The notes under the pieces: model-generated
Told to the model about the DNA's origin: nothing
The model's database searches: none
Seen by the model: only the letters and a program-made list of their open reading frames with translations
NCBI RefSeq assembly: GCF_900166625.1
Contig: NZ_LT800499.1
Coordinates: 1,033,558-1,097,557, forward strand
Source of the DNA: Halobacillus massiliensis
GTDB lineage: Bacteria > Bacillota > Bacilli > Bacillales > Halobacillaceae
Length of the DNA stretch: 64,000 nt
Reading direction: 5' to 3'
Made by a program: the position numbers and the translations under genes
Part shown: piece after piece, positions 47,046-55,319 of the stretch
Layout: each line of letters begins with the position of its first letter
Position numbering within the stretch: position 1 is the first letter of the stretch

Positions 47046-47062
47046 TTGGCACGGAACTTGCA
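47046..47062 (+). promoter_or_regulatory. Sigma-54 (-24/-12) promoter of the aminotransferase operon
   Basis: TTGGCACGGAACTTGCA matches the sigma-54 consensus TGGCAC-N5-TTGC exactly, with GG and GC 10 bp apart. The first transcribed bases (TACATAAGTGA) are also the same as at the other sigma-54 promoter. Confidence 0.93.
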
Positions 47063-47109
47063 TTATACATAAGTGAAGAGGGGAAAAATGAATTCCAGGA
47101 GGTTTATAT

Positions 47110-48495
47110 ATGACAGATCAAGTTTCACTGCATACAACAGCAGCAAAAAATTTAGAAGAACTAGATAAAAAACATTATCTTCATCCAACAACGGTTCCCA
47201 AAACTCATGCGGAGCAAGGGCCAAAGCTAACTTTCACCGAAGGAAATGGAATCTATGTGAAAGATCGCAAAGGAGATCAATATATCGATGGACTATCTAT
47301 GCTGTGGAATGTAAACCTAGGCCATGGGAATGAAGAGCTGGCAGAAACGGCTAAGGCTCAAATGTCGAAGCTTGCCTTCAGTTCATCTTTTGCAGGTTTT
47401 TCTAATGAACCGGCTGTAAGGCTTGCTGAGAAGCTGGCTTCCCTTTCGCCGGGAAATTTAAATACCGTCTTCTATACTTCTGGTGGATCCGAATCCAATG
47501 ACACGGCATTTAAACTGTCGCGTTTTTACTGGACGCTTCAGGGACAGCCTGCGAAAAAGAAAATTATCAGTCTAAGACAGGGCTATCATGGTGTCACAAT
47601 AGCTGCCCAGTCGGCAACGGCCATTCCGTTGTTTCACAATTTTTCTTCATCGGCTATACCAGAGATGCTGCATGCAGCACCTCATCTGACAAATTGTGAA
47701 CAGGGAGATAAAAATGATCCACACTATCATGAAAGTATTCGCGGCCTGATCGAAAAAGAAGGGGCTGATACGATTGCCGCTGTCATCGTGGAACCTGTAC
47801 AGGGCTCAGGAGGAGTTCATATGCCTCCTGAAGGGTATTTGCAGGCTGTTCGAAAGCTTTGTGATGAGTTCAATCTCTTATTTATCGCGGATGAAGTGAT
47901 CTGTGGATTTGGAAGAACAGGAACGATGTTTGGTGTCGATAACTGGGGAGTCGTTCCCGATCTCATGTGTGTGGCGAAAGGGATTTCCAGCGGATATTCA
48001 CAACTTGGCGCTGTATTAATGAGGGAAGAGATTCGTGACACACTGTCTCAATATGACGAGGTTCTGGCGCATGGGTTTACTTACAGCGGCCATCCCACTG
48101 CATGTACGGTTGCCTTGAAAAATATCGAAATTTTGGAACGAGATCATGTGGTAGCCAATGCAAAAGCAATGGAAAAGGTATTGAATGCAGGATTTGAATA
48201 CTTAAAAGAAAAGCATCCGACCATAACGAAAACAAGAGCATTAGGCTTGCTTGCCGGCTTTGAATTATATGCAGACCGTGATCGAGGTCTCCCGTTTGAT
48301 TCATCGGTTCTGCCATCGACAGAGGTCGTTGAGGAATGTTTTCGCCGAAAGCTGATTTTGCGTCCGTTAGCTTCAAATGTGGGAAGAAATATCGTTGCTA
48401 TTGCCCCGCCATTAATTATTAATCACCAGCAGGTAGAAGATATGGTCCATATTATTGATGAAGCGGTTACTGTCTTTGAACAGAAACACTGCTGA
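47110..48495 (+). CDS. Class III (omega-amino acid) aminotransferase
   Basis: This 461-residue fold-type I PLP enzyme has S-G-G-S-E-S-N-D (cofactor phosphate), Y-H-G-V-T, V-E-P-V-Q-G-S-G-G, A-D-E-V-I-C-G-F-G-R-T-G and Schiff-base Lys K290 in V-A-K-G-I-S-S-G-Y. It transfers an omega- or side-chain amino group to pyruvate or a keto acid, producing an aldehyde. An aldehyde dehydrogenase lies two genes on. The AGGAGG site precedes the ATG. Beta-alanine, GABA, taurine or polyamine-type substrates are all possible. Confidence 0.92.
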   Translation: MTDQVSLHTTAAKNLEELDKKHYLHPTTVPKTHAEQGPKLTFTEGNGIYVKDRKGDQYIDGLSMLWNVNLGHGNEELAETAKAQMSKLAFSSSFAGFSNEPAVRLAEKLASLSPGNLNTVFYTSGGSESNDTAFKLSRFYWTLQGQPAKKKIISLRQGYHGVTIAAQSATAIPLFHNFSSSAIPEMLHAAPHLTNCEQGDKNDPHYHESIRGLIEKEGADTIAAVIVEPVQGSGGVHMPPEGYLQAVRKLCDEFNLLFIADEVICGFGRTGTMFGVDNWGVVPDLMCVAKGISSGYSQLGAVLMREEIRDTLSQYDEVLAHGFTYSGHPTACTVALKNIEILERDHVVANAKAMEKVLNAGFEYLKEKHPTITKTRALGLLAGFELYADRDRGLPFDSSVLPSTEVVEECFRRKLILRPLASNVGRNIVAIAPPLIINHQQVEDMVHIIDEAVTVFEQKHC

Positions 48496-48514
48496 AAGGA
48501 AAGGAGTTCATTGT

Positions 48515-49597
48515 ATGATTAAACGGTTAAATTTACAGGGCTCACCGCGAGAAATAGGAAGAAGACATGGTCAGGAAGGAAAGGCTGAGGTACTTAAAAG
48601 TCTGGAAACTTATGAAAAGCTATTTCATGGCTATAAGAGTCTTAACTGGGCTCAAGCTAAGGATATTGCAATACAGCACCTTTCCGCTATTGAACAATAT
48701 GACATAGAGCTTTTAGAAGAAATGGAAGGAGTAGCGGAAGGAGCAGGCGTAGAATTTGAAGATATTCTCGCCCTAAACGCACGCAGTGAAATTGCGCTGG
48801 CTAATTATAAAGGAGCCGTGTTTGCAGACGGCTGCACAGCGATGTCTGTAGCGCCGCCTATAACAAAGGATACGATTATTGGCCAGAACTGGGACTGGAA
48901 ATCCACTCAAAAGGACAGCCTTCTACTTCTGGATATTAAGCAGGACAATAAGCCGGATATTACGATGGTGACAGAAGGTGGAATGATCGGGAAAATCGGC
49001 TTTAACTCTGAAGGTCTTGGTCTCTGCTTTAATGCCGTGCTTACAGATAAGAAGTCAGATGAGGTGCCTATTCACTTAGGACTTCGAAGTGTGCTCAATT
49101 CTTCTTCCCTTAATGAGGCTATTTCTAAAATCAAAGATGGTAAAATGGCTTCCTCGGCAAGCTTCTTAATAGGAATCGATGAAGGCAGCCAAAATGGAAT
49201 GGCCGTTAACATTGAAGTCTCACCATTTGGGATAGATATGGTTGGTGGAAATAAAGGCAGGCTTGTTCATTCGAACCATTTGATCTCGGAAACGATTAAA
49301 AAGAATGTGAAAGATATGAATGAATTTATTTTTGATGATTCGATGCTTCGTAAAAATAGAGCAGAGCAGCTGATCGATACGGCCATTGCCAGAGAAGAAA
49401 CGATTGATGTGTCTGCCTTTAAAAACTGGTTGTGTGATGAATTTAATGCCCCAAATTCTATCAACCATTATGAAAATTTACAGGCCCCTGAGCATCGAAG
49501 GATGGAGACGGTATTTTCTATCATAATGAATCTATCACAACGTAAAGTATGGCTTAGTATTGGTCATCCATCAGTAGAACAATTTCAAGAAATATAA
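48515..49597 (+). CDS. C45-family autoproteolytic acyltransferase/hydrolase
   Basis: This 360-residue N-terminal-nucleophile protein resembles isopenicillin-N acyltransferase (peptidase family C45). The conserved D-G-C-T-A places the nucleophile at C107, exactly where such precursors cleave themselves, followed by G-Q-N-W-D-W. The ATG at 48515 follows AAAGGAAAGGAG; an upstream extension to 48455 overlaps the aminotransferase gene. In a catabolic operon it probably removes or transfers an acyl group on an amino compound; the substrate is unknown. Confidence 0.88.
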   Translation: MIKRLNLQGSPREIGRRHGQEGKAEVLKSLETYEKLFHGYKSLNWAQAKDIAIQHLSAIEQYDIELLEEMEGVAEGAGVEFEDILALNARSEIALANYKGAVFADGCTAMSVAPPITKDTIIGQNWDWKSTQKDSLLLLDIKQDNKPDITMVTEGGMIGKIGFNSEGLGLCFNAVLTDKKSDEVPIHLGLRSVLNSSSLNEAISKIKDGKMASSASFLIGIDEGSQNGMAVNIEVSPFGIDMVGGNKGRLVHSNHLISETIKKNVKDMNEFIFDDSMLRKNRAEQLIDTAIAREETIDVSAFKNWLCDEFNAPNSINHYENLQAPEHRRMETVFSIIMNLSQRKVWLSIGHPSVEQFQEI

Positions 49598-49610
49598 AGG
49601 AGGAAGAAGA

Positions 49611-51035
49611 GTGCTCTATATTAACGGAGAATGGAGACAAGCGAATTCAGGACAAACACTGGATGTACTTAACCCGGCAACAGGTGAAATCATCAATACG
49701 GTGGCTTCAGGAGGAAAAGAGGAAACCAAGGAAGCTATTCAAGCTGCAAAGAAAGCGTTTAAATCCTGGAAAAAAGCTACAGGAGAAGAGAGAGGGAAAT
49801 ACTTAGCCAAAGCTGCCGAACTTATGAAAGAGAAAAAAGGTGAGATCGCCAGAACCATTACGATGGAAATGGGAAAGCCTCTCCCTCACGCTGAAAGGGA
49901 AGTAGCAGGGGCTATTAATTATGTCGTCTGGTACGCAGAAGAAGCGAAGCGGGTGTATGGCGAAACGATACCGGCCTCCCATCCGGATAAGCATCTCATG
50001 CTGCTTCGCCAGCCGGTAGGTGTAGCTGCCGCGATTACACCATGGAATTTTCCCGCTTCCATGATTACTCGTAAAATTGCTCCAGCCATTGCGGCGGGCT
50101 GTACGGTTGTTTTAAAACCTGCTCCGTCTACACCTTTATCGGCCATTAAAGTTTTTGAGTGTTTCCATGAGGCAGGTTTTCCAGAAGGAGTCGCCAATCT
50201 TATCATCGGACCCGCTGATGAAATTGGCAAAGAACTGACTAAAAGTCCAGACGTGCGAAAGCTAACCTTTACCGGCTCTACCCCGGTCGGAAAGATGCTT
50301 TTAAAAGAATCAGCGGACACAGTGAAAAAAATATCGATGGAGCTTGGCGGCCACGCTCCATTTATCGTCTTTGAAGATGCAGATATGGGCGCCGCCATTA
50401 AAGGTGTGCTCGGTACGAAATTTGTGAACTCCGGCCAGACATGCATTAGTACCAACCGCATTTACGTAGCAGAGAGCATTGCCGAGGAGTTTGGACAAAG
50501 GCTTGCTGAGCAAGCTGCCAAGCTTAAGGTTGGAAATGGGCTTGAAGATGGGGTAGATGTAGGTCCGTTGATCAATGAACAGGCTTTAGAAAAAGTAGAA
50601 AATCATGTTGCCGATGCAGTCCAACAAAACGGAAAGGTATTATGCGGAGGTAACAGGTACGGCAATGGGAAAGGCAGTTTTTATGAGCCTACCGTAATTA
50701 ACTTTGCTCAAGAAAGTATGAAAATAACCACAGAAGAAACGTTTGGTCCGGTGGCGCCCATTTATACATTTAAAGATGAAGAAGAAGTGATTGAACGAGC
50801 TAATCACGAGAGCTATGGGCTGGCTGCATACTGTTTTACAAAGGATCTGGGCCGGGGTTATCGGATGATGTCCGAACTGGAGTATGGAATCGTAGGAATT
50901 AATGATCCAGCACCCATTGTTGCACAGGCTCCATTTGGCGGCTTCAAAGAAAGTGGAATGGGCAAAGAGGGCGGAAGATCAGGAATATTGGAATACTTGG
51001 AAGAAAAATTCGTCTCTGTTGGAATAGGAAACTAA
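49611..51035 (+). CDS. Succinate-semialdehyde dehydrogenase-like aldehyde dehydrogenase
   Basis: The protein (474 residues) has T-P-W-N-F-P-A, F-T-G-S-T-P-V-G, M-E-L-G-G-H-A-P and the nucleophile Cys in S-G-Q-T-C-I-S-T-N-R. It starts with GTG behind AAAGGAGGAAG. In this operon it most simply oxidises the aldehyde formed by the aminotransferase to an acid. It is clearly different from the SSADH-type enzyme at 41200, so the window holds three aldehyde dehydrogenases. Confidence 0.88.
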   Translation: MLYINGEWRQANSGQTLDVLNPATGEIINTVASGGKEETKEAIQAAKKAFKSWKKATGEERGKYLAKAAELMKEKKGEIARTITMEMGKPLPHAEREVAGAINYVVWYAEEAKRVYGETIPASHPDKHLMLLRQPVGVAAAITPWNFPASMITRKIAPAIAAGCTVVLKPAPSTPLSAIKVFECFHEAGFPEGVANLIIGPADEIGKELTKSPDVRKLTFTGSTPVGKMLLKESADTVKKISMELGGHAPFIVFEDADMGAAIKGVLGTKFVNSGQTCISTNRIYVAESIAEEFGQRLAEQAAKLKVGNGLEDGVDVGPLINEQALEKVENHVADAVQQNGKVLCGGNRYGNGKGSFYEPTVINFAQESMKITTEETFGPVAPIYTFKDEEEVIERANHESYGLAAYCFTKDLGRGYRMMSELEYGIVGINDPAPIVAQAPFGGFKESGMGKEGGRSGILEYLEEKFVSVGIGN

Positions 51036-51066
51036 AAAATATAAATAGAAAAGGAGAGGATTCTTA

Positions 51067-51717
51067 GTGGGTAATATTCAACTTCCTCATTTAGAAGAGA
51101 AGCTTACCATCCGAACGATTGCTGAGAATGATGTAAAAGAAGTGGCCGCGTTGTCCGACAACAGTTTCGGACCCGACATTTCTTTTAAACGAGATCATTT
51201 TGCCAGTCAGACAAAGATTTTTCCAGAAGGGCAGATTTTAGCCGAGTATGAAGGAAGGATTGTCGGTTCGTGCTCAAGTCTAATTCTTAACTTTGATGAG
51301 TATGTGAATAATCATTCATATTCCGTGATCTGTGACAATGGCTACATCCGAAACCATAATCCAGAGGGGGCGAATTTGTATGGCGTGGAAGTTAGTGTGC
51401 ACCCTGATTACAGGCAGCTGAAGCTTGGTCGTCGTTTATATGAAGCAAGAAAACAGGTTTGCAAAGACTTAAATCTTAAAAGCATAATTATTGGTGGGCG
51501 TATTCCTTATTACCATAAATATGAGAAGAAGATGACAGCGGAAGACTATGCAGAGAAAGTAGTTAACGGGGAGTTGTATGATCCTGTGTTAACCTTCCAG
51601 GTGAATAATGGATTCACCCTAAATGAACTTCTTCCCAACTATCTGCCGGAGGATGATGCATCAAGAGGCTTTGCAACATCCATGGAGTGGTATAACCCTG
51701 ATTACAAAATTGATTAA
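51067..51717 (+). CDS. GNAT family N-acetyltransferase
   Basis: This 216-residue acetyltransferase has an acetyl-CoA binding loop V-H-P-D-Y-R-Q-L-K-L-G-R-R-L-Y (about residues 112-126). It resembles the GNAT half of bifunctional GNAT/carbon-nitrogen-hydrolase proteins, but no hydrolase domain follows here. It starts with GTG behind AAAGGAGAGG and is the last gene of the sigma-54 operon. It could acetylate or desensitise an amine intermediate; the substrate is unknown. Confidence 0.85.
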   Translation: MGNIQLPHLEEKLTIRTIAENDVKEVAALSDNSFGPDISFKRDHFASQTKIFPEGQILAEYEGRIVGSCSSLILNFDEYVNNHSYSVICDNGYIRNHNPEGANLYGVEVSVHPDYRQLKLGRRLYEARKQVCKDLNLKSIIIGGRIPYYHKYEKKMTAEDYAEKVVNGELYDPVLTFQVNNGFTLNELLPNYLPEDDASRGFATSMEWYNPDYKID

Positions 51718-51742
51718 TAGAGTTAGTAGTTAATAGAAACTT

Positions 51743-51893
51743 TTTACAAAGCCATAACATTCCTTTTATATCACAAACATATATATTTGCTATTCTTTAG
51801 ATGCTGGCAATCTGCTAAGACCTCCCCCTTCCAACTGTCTGGCTGCGCTGGCCACATATGTCTCCTGTCCCGTTTTTGGCGGGGCTTTTTTTT
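51743..51893 (+). ncRNA. Candidate C-rich small RNA with terminator
   Basis: Between the GNAT gene and the convergent MpsC-like gene lies a possible promoter (TTTACA at 51743, TTATAT at 51766), a segment with a short hairpin around TGGC/GCCA, an unpaired C-rich tract ACCTCCCCCTTCC (51820-51832) and an intrinsic terminator (stem 51867-51872 with 51880-51885, then eight T). Firmicute regulatory RNAs such as FsrA and RoxS use C-rich loops to pair with Shine-Dalgarno sites. I cannot match it to a named family, and it might only be the operon's 3' end. Confidence 0.35.
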
Positions 51894-51897
51894 ATAT

Positions 51898-51941
51898 AAA
51901 AAAAGCCGAAGAAGCGGCAGGAACTATCTGGCTTCTTCGGC
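51898..51941 (-). terminator. Rho-independent terminator of the MpsC-like gene
   Basis: An 11-bp perfect stem (51905-51915 with 51931-51941) is followed, on the minus strand, by seven T residues. Confidence 0.9.
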
Positions 51942-51945
51942 AAAA

Positions 51946-52737
51946 CTAGGAGTCGAGGGTTAGAACCTTATAGCCTACATCCTCCTTGAAATTAAAATCA
52001 ATAAAAATATCATTGATTTTTCTTCCGAGCATCTTTTCTATGGATTCCCTATCAAACGTTTGATCCTCAAGCTTACGTCTGACTTCGATTACTTGGGAAC
52101 AGTAGCCTTTATTAATAAATTCTTTTTCAACGCTGCAAAGAATCCCTTGCTGCCGGATCACAAGTGTACGGTCTCCAGACCAAAAAGCTTCCGTATTCTC
52201 GGGACTTTTCTGCTTTCTTCCGGTAAACTCAGATATTTTATCTTCAAAAGCTTCCCTGTTCACATGAGCAGGCCATGCTCGTTGTCGTGGCTGTTCGATT
52301 TCGCCCCAGATCATACCTGATTGATTTTGAAAGTTCCAATCATAGTAGATGTCTTTAAATTTCATGTTCGTTTCTTCTCGTAATTTTACTTGAAATTCAG
52401 GAAGCAGCTTATTCATCAAGAGTACGCGTGTTTCTTCGATATGTTTAGTCTTTCCTCTTTCGATAAGCAATCTTTCAATCGGCAGCATAATCCCGCGTAG
52501 TTGAATGGTAAAGAAAGGAGGAACTTTTGTCATATAGACTGACTTCGGCCCCCGACCAAAGTAATAGCGGATGCTCTTTCCGAAGTAGCTTGTTAATTCC
52601 TTTTGTATCGTTTGTTCCATATCAGGCAAAACCTCCTCGCAAAGAGATTTAAAGTTGGGGAAATTCTTCAGAAATCTATAATAATATGAGGCGCTGAGTT
52701 TAGCAAGCAGCATTCCCCTTGTCTGGTCGGAATCCAA
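51946..52737 (-). CDS. DUF2294 / MpsC-family protein with two domains
   Basis: This 263-residue protein contains two copies of the DUF2294 (Na+-translocating system MpsC) domain, roughly residues 15-120 and 140-255, each with a F-x-x-I/D-x-x-Y/F-D-x-N/F-F ending (K-D-I-Y-Y-D-W-N-F and N-D-I-F-I-D-F-N-F). In staphylococci MpsC accompanies the MpsAB bicarbonate/sodium system, but no mpsAB is adjacent here. The listed start is TTG with a weak ribosome site; an ATG at 52710 behind AAGGGG is an alternative. Role unknown. Confidence 0.8.
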   Translation of the reverse strand: MDSDQTRGMLLAKLSASYYYRFLKNFPNFKSLCEEVLPDMEQTIQKELTSYFGKSIRYYFGRGPKSVYMTKVPPFFTIQLRGIMLPIERLLIERGKTKHIEETRVLLMNKLLPEFQVKLREETNMKFKDIYYDWNFQNQSGMIWGEIEQPRQRAWPAHVNREAFEDKISEFTGRKQKSPENTEAFWSGDRTLVIRQQGILCSVEKEFINKGYCSQVIEVRRKLEDQTFDRESIEKMLGRKINDIFIDFNFKEDVGYKVLTLDS

Positions 52738-53070
52738 CAGTGATTAGTTAGTCCTATAAAGGTAGGATATAAAAAGGCCGCACTCTAAATTAAAGGATGT
52801 ATTCTTTATAAAATAAATATTTTGAAATAATTTAGAATAAAAGGTTTAACCTTGTGGTCTAAAGTGAATATACTCCAGTAAGGCGCTTTTTAGGGCCTAT
52901 AAGGGTTCGAAATCAAACGAATTCTCTTTTAGTCAAAAATTTTAAAAATTAAATGAAGCCATTGGCGGGAATGAACCGGACAGTAGAGCTGGACATAAGT
53001 CAAAAAGAACAGAACTTTAGTAAAATCTGTCTTTTTGGCTTTTTTTAGTGAAAAAAAGGAGGTTTTTCAT
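52738..53070. other. Intergenic region with terminator-like hairpin
   Basis: No gene is supported. The right end holds a 14-15-bp imperfect hairpin (52999-53013 with 53026-53039) and a T-run (53040-53046). It is not preceded by a gene on the plus strand, so it may end an unseen small RNA or be a leader structure for the next gene. Confidence 0.5.
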
Positions 53071-53381
53071 GTGAAAAAGGTAATAAATTTACCGAATGAA
53101 AACCAAACGTCTTATTTAAGGCGATCCATCTCGTTAAGAAAAGTAATGAGGCTTACGAGCATGCTCAATTCACTGCGGAAAACAGTCCGTCTATCGCTGA
53201 TGAGATTTGTAAAACGTGTGCATCCATATCTGTAAAATGTGCGGAAACAATAAATAAATGGAAATCAGAAGACCTTGAAGGAATGAGTGAGATTTGTAAA
53301 GCGAATGCCCTGCTTTGCGAAGCTCTTAGTGTAGATGAAGGAAGAGACATAGAAAGGAGTGCGAGTGTTGTTAAACTATAA
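53071..53381 (+). pseudogene. Small Cys-containing protein gene with an apparent frameshift
   Basis: A GTG at 53071 behind a strong AAAGGAGG opens a frame that codes V-K-K-V-I-N-L-P-N-E-N-Q-T-S-Y-L-R-R-S-I-S and then low-quality sequence. From about 53135 a different frame (stop at 53379-53381) reads L-V-K-K-S-N-E-A-Y-E-H-A and then two Cys clusters, C-x2-C-x6-C and C-x6-C, but has no start of its own. Joining them needs a one-base shift near 53130-53145. The second part weakly recalls four-helix Cys-rich metal-binding proteins. A sequencing error or a real decayed gene are both possible. Confidence 0.5.
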
Positions 53382-53553
53382 TAAAGGACAAATCATCCAA
53401 TATCGATGCCCTAAATGCTTTAATAATGAAGCCGTTGTGCTTAAGGCCGAGGATAAAGATTTTACGGAAAAAACAGCCGGAGTTTTATGGGTCCAGTGCC
53501 AGGAGTGCGGATTTAATGACAATGTGCTTCTTCCGGCAAAAGACTTTGCCTGA
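53365..53553 (+). CDS. Small zinc-ribbon protein
   Basis: This protein of about 62 residues has two Cys pairs, C-P-K-C and C-Q-E-C, separated by about 28 residues, the layout of a zinc ribbon. The GTG at 53365 or the TTG at 53368 best fit the AGAAAGGAG site; a GTG at 53359 is too close. It overlaps the end of the preceding broken gene in another frame. A role in nucleic-acid or protein binding is possible; I do not recognise the family. Confidence 0.7.
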   Translation: MLLNYNKGQIIQYRCPKCFNNEAVVLKAEDKDFTEKTAGVLWVQCQECGFNDNVLLPAKDFA

Positions 53554-53575
53554 AGCTTTTAATAATAGATGGAAG

Positions 53576-53608
53576 AGGGAGCAGCTAGTGAGCTGCTCCC
53601 TTTCTATT
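53576..53608 (+). terminator. Rho-independent terminator
   Basis: A perfect 10-bp stem GGGAGCAGCT (53577-53586) with AGCTGCTCCC (53591-53600) and a T-rich tail. Confidence 0.85.
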
Positions 53609-53661
53609 TGCAAAATAATCAGATAATTATTTATGATGAGTAAAAGAGGAGGGAATGAAAG

Positions 53662-54927
53662 ATGGCTAATATTCAAAAGGTAACTTCCTTTATAAAAGAA
53701 AACCGCGGTGAATATATCGAGTTGCTGCAGAAGATGGTTCGACAGCCAAGTAAGGCAGGAGACGAGAGCGGGATCCAGGATATTATGGAAAAGAGATTAA
53801 GAGAAAAAGGCTTTGAGGTCGACCGCTGGGAGCTGGATTATGAGGCTTTATCCAATGATAAGTATTTCTGTGCTTCAAGGTCTGACTTTCATGGAAGTGA
53901 AAATGTAGTCGGCGTGCTGAAAGGAGCCGGCGGAGGCCGATCGCTGATTTTAAATGGTCATGTCGATGTCGTTCCTGAAGGAGAACGGGATCAATGGACA
54001 GATGATCCTTTTTCTGGGGAAATTCACGGCAGCCATCTGTATGGTCGGGGTTCTACTGATATGAAAGGCGGCAACCTTTCCGCTCTTTTAGCGGTCGAGG
54101 CCATTCAGGCAGTCGGAATTACGTTAAAAGGCGATATTATTTTCCAAAGTGTCGTTGAAGAAGAAAGCGGCGGGTCAGGGACATTGGCAGCGATTGACCG
54201 TGGCTATACAGCGGATGCAGCTTTAATACCGGAGCCTACAAATATGAGGATCTTTCCAAAACAGCAAGGCTCGATGTGGTTTAAAGTACATATTTACGGA
54301 AAATCAGCGCATGGCGGGACACGTTATGAAGGGGTGAGTGCGATTGAGAAAGTACAGCCGGTCCTTCACGCTATCCTGGAACTTGAGAAGGAGAGAAATG
54401 AGCCCCTTCAAAGTCCTCTTTATGAAGGCAACCCGATTCCTGTGCCGATCAATGTTGGGAAAATTGAAGGAGGAACATGGCCGTCATCCGTCCCGGACCA
54501 GGTGACACTTGAAGGCCGTATGGGCGTGATTCCGGGAGAAGATTTAAATGAAGCAAAGAAACAGATTGAAAAAAGACTGGCTATATTAGCCGATGAGAAT
54601 GCCTGGTTTGCGGAAAGTCCTGTTAAAGTGGAATGGTTTGGAGCCAGGTGGCTGCCCGGTGAAATTGCCGAAGATCATCCTTTTTTACAGGCGCTCGTCG
54701 AGGCCTACCAATCAAATAAAAGAGAAGAGCCTGTCCAGAAGGCCTCACCTTGGGGAACAGATGGCGGACTGCTAACGGAAGTAGGCGGAGTTCCAAGCGT
54801 AGTGTTTGGTCCCGGCGAGACAAGTGTGGCGCATTATCCAAATGAATATATCAACATGGATTATGTGTTTGAAACTGCGGAAATTATTGCCCAGGCGATT
54901 ATGGATTGGTGCGGGGTGGACGAGTAA
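53662..54927 (+). CDS. M20-family deacylase (ArgE/DapE type)
   Basis: This 421-residue cytoplasmic di-zinc amidohydrolase has metal ligands in N-G-H-V-D-V-V-P, G-R-G-S-T-D-M-K-G-G and the catalytic Glu pair in V-E-E-E-S-G-G-S-G, with a late G-T-D-G-G. Members remove acyl groups from amino acids (acetylornithine, succinyl-diaminopimelate, others). The ATG follows AAAAGAGGAGGG. It has no biosynthetic neighbours, so a catabolic or salvage role is more likely than arginine or lysine synthesis. Confidence 0.9.
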   Translation: MANIQKVTSFIKENRGEYIELLQKMVRQPSKAGDESGIQDIMEKRLREKGFEVDRWELDYEALSNDKYFCASRSDFHGSENVVGVLKGAGGGRSLILNGHVDVVPEGERDQWTDDPFSGEIHGSHLYGRGSTDMKGGNLSALLAVEAIQAVGITLKGDIIFQSVVEEESGGSGTLAAIDRGYTADAALIPEPTNMRIFPKQQGSMWFKVHIYGKSAHGGTRYEGVSAIEKVQPVLHAILELEKERNEPLQSPLYEGNPIPVPINVGKIEGGTWPSSVPDQVTLEGRMGVIPGEDLNEAKKQIEKRLAILADENAWFAESPVKVEWFGARWLPGEIAEDHPFLQALVEAYQSNKREEPVQKASPWGTDGGLLTEVGGVPSVVFGPGETSVAHYPNEYINMDYVFETAEIIAQAIMDWCGVDE

Positions 54928-54937
54928 AAATAATTAA

Positions 54938-54974
54938 GAAGCGATTATCCATGCTGGGATAATCGCTTTTTTTA
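54938..54974 (+). terminator. Rho-independent terminator
   Basis: Stem AAGCGATTATCC (54939-54950) with GGATAATCGCTT (54957-54968), then seven T residues. Confidence 0.93.
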
Positions 54975-54992
54975 CGGTTACGTTTTTCTCGC

Positions 54993-55319
54993 TTAATCGT
55001 TAGGTTCTTCCTCAACCATATGCTTCAGCATGGAAAGTTTATTATCCCAGAACTGTTCAAAGTAAGAGACCCATTCTTTTACTTCCAGCAGCTGTTCAGG
55101 CTGTAAAGAGTATATCTTCTCCCGTCCTGCTTTTCGGTCACTTACAAGTTCAGCATCAGATAATACATTTAAATGCTTAACAATAGCAGTCCGACTGATG
55201 GTGAAATGCTCACAAATTTCTTTGATGGAAGAGTCACTGTGAGAGAGTAACTTGAGCATTTCTCTTCGGGAAGGGTCCGCGATTGCCTGATACACATCAT
55301 GCTTAGGAGCTGCGCCCAT
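54993..55319 (-). CDS. ArsR-family winged-helix repressor
   Basis: This 108-residue HTH protein has the ArsR-type recognition helix H-F-T-I-S-R-T-A-I-V-K-H-L-N-V-L and no metal-binding Cys. It follows the SRPBCC gene with the stop and start overlapping (TAATG). Pairs of this kind, a metal-independent ArsR regulator with an AHSA1 protein, are common in Bacilli. It probably binds the two tandem operators upstream and controls its own operon. Confidence 0.9.
   Translation of the reverse strand: MGAAPKHDVYQAIADPSRREMLKLLSHSDSSIKEICEHFTISRTAIVKHLNVLSDAELVSDRKAGREKIYSLQPEQLLEVKEWVSYFEQFWDNKLSMLKHMVEEEPND

Noticed and set aside
53662-54927. Acetylornithine deacetylase or DapE of amino-acid biosynthesis
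   Set aside because: No arginine or lysine genes are near and the M20 family is functionally broad; only a general deacylase call is supported.
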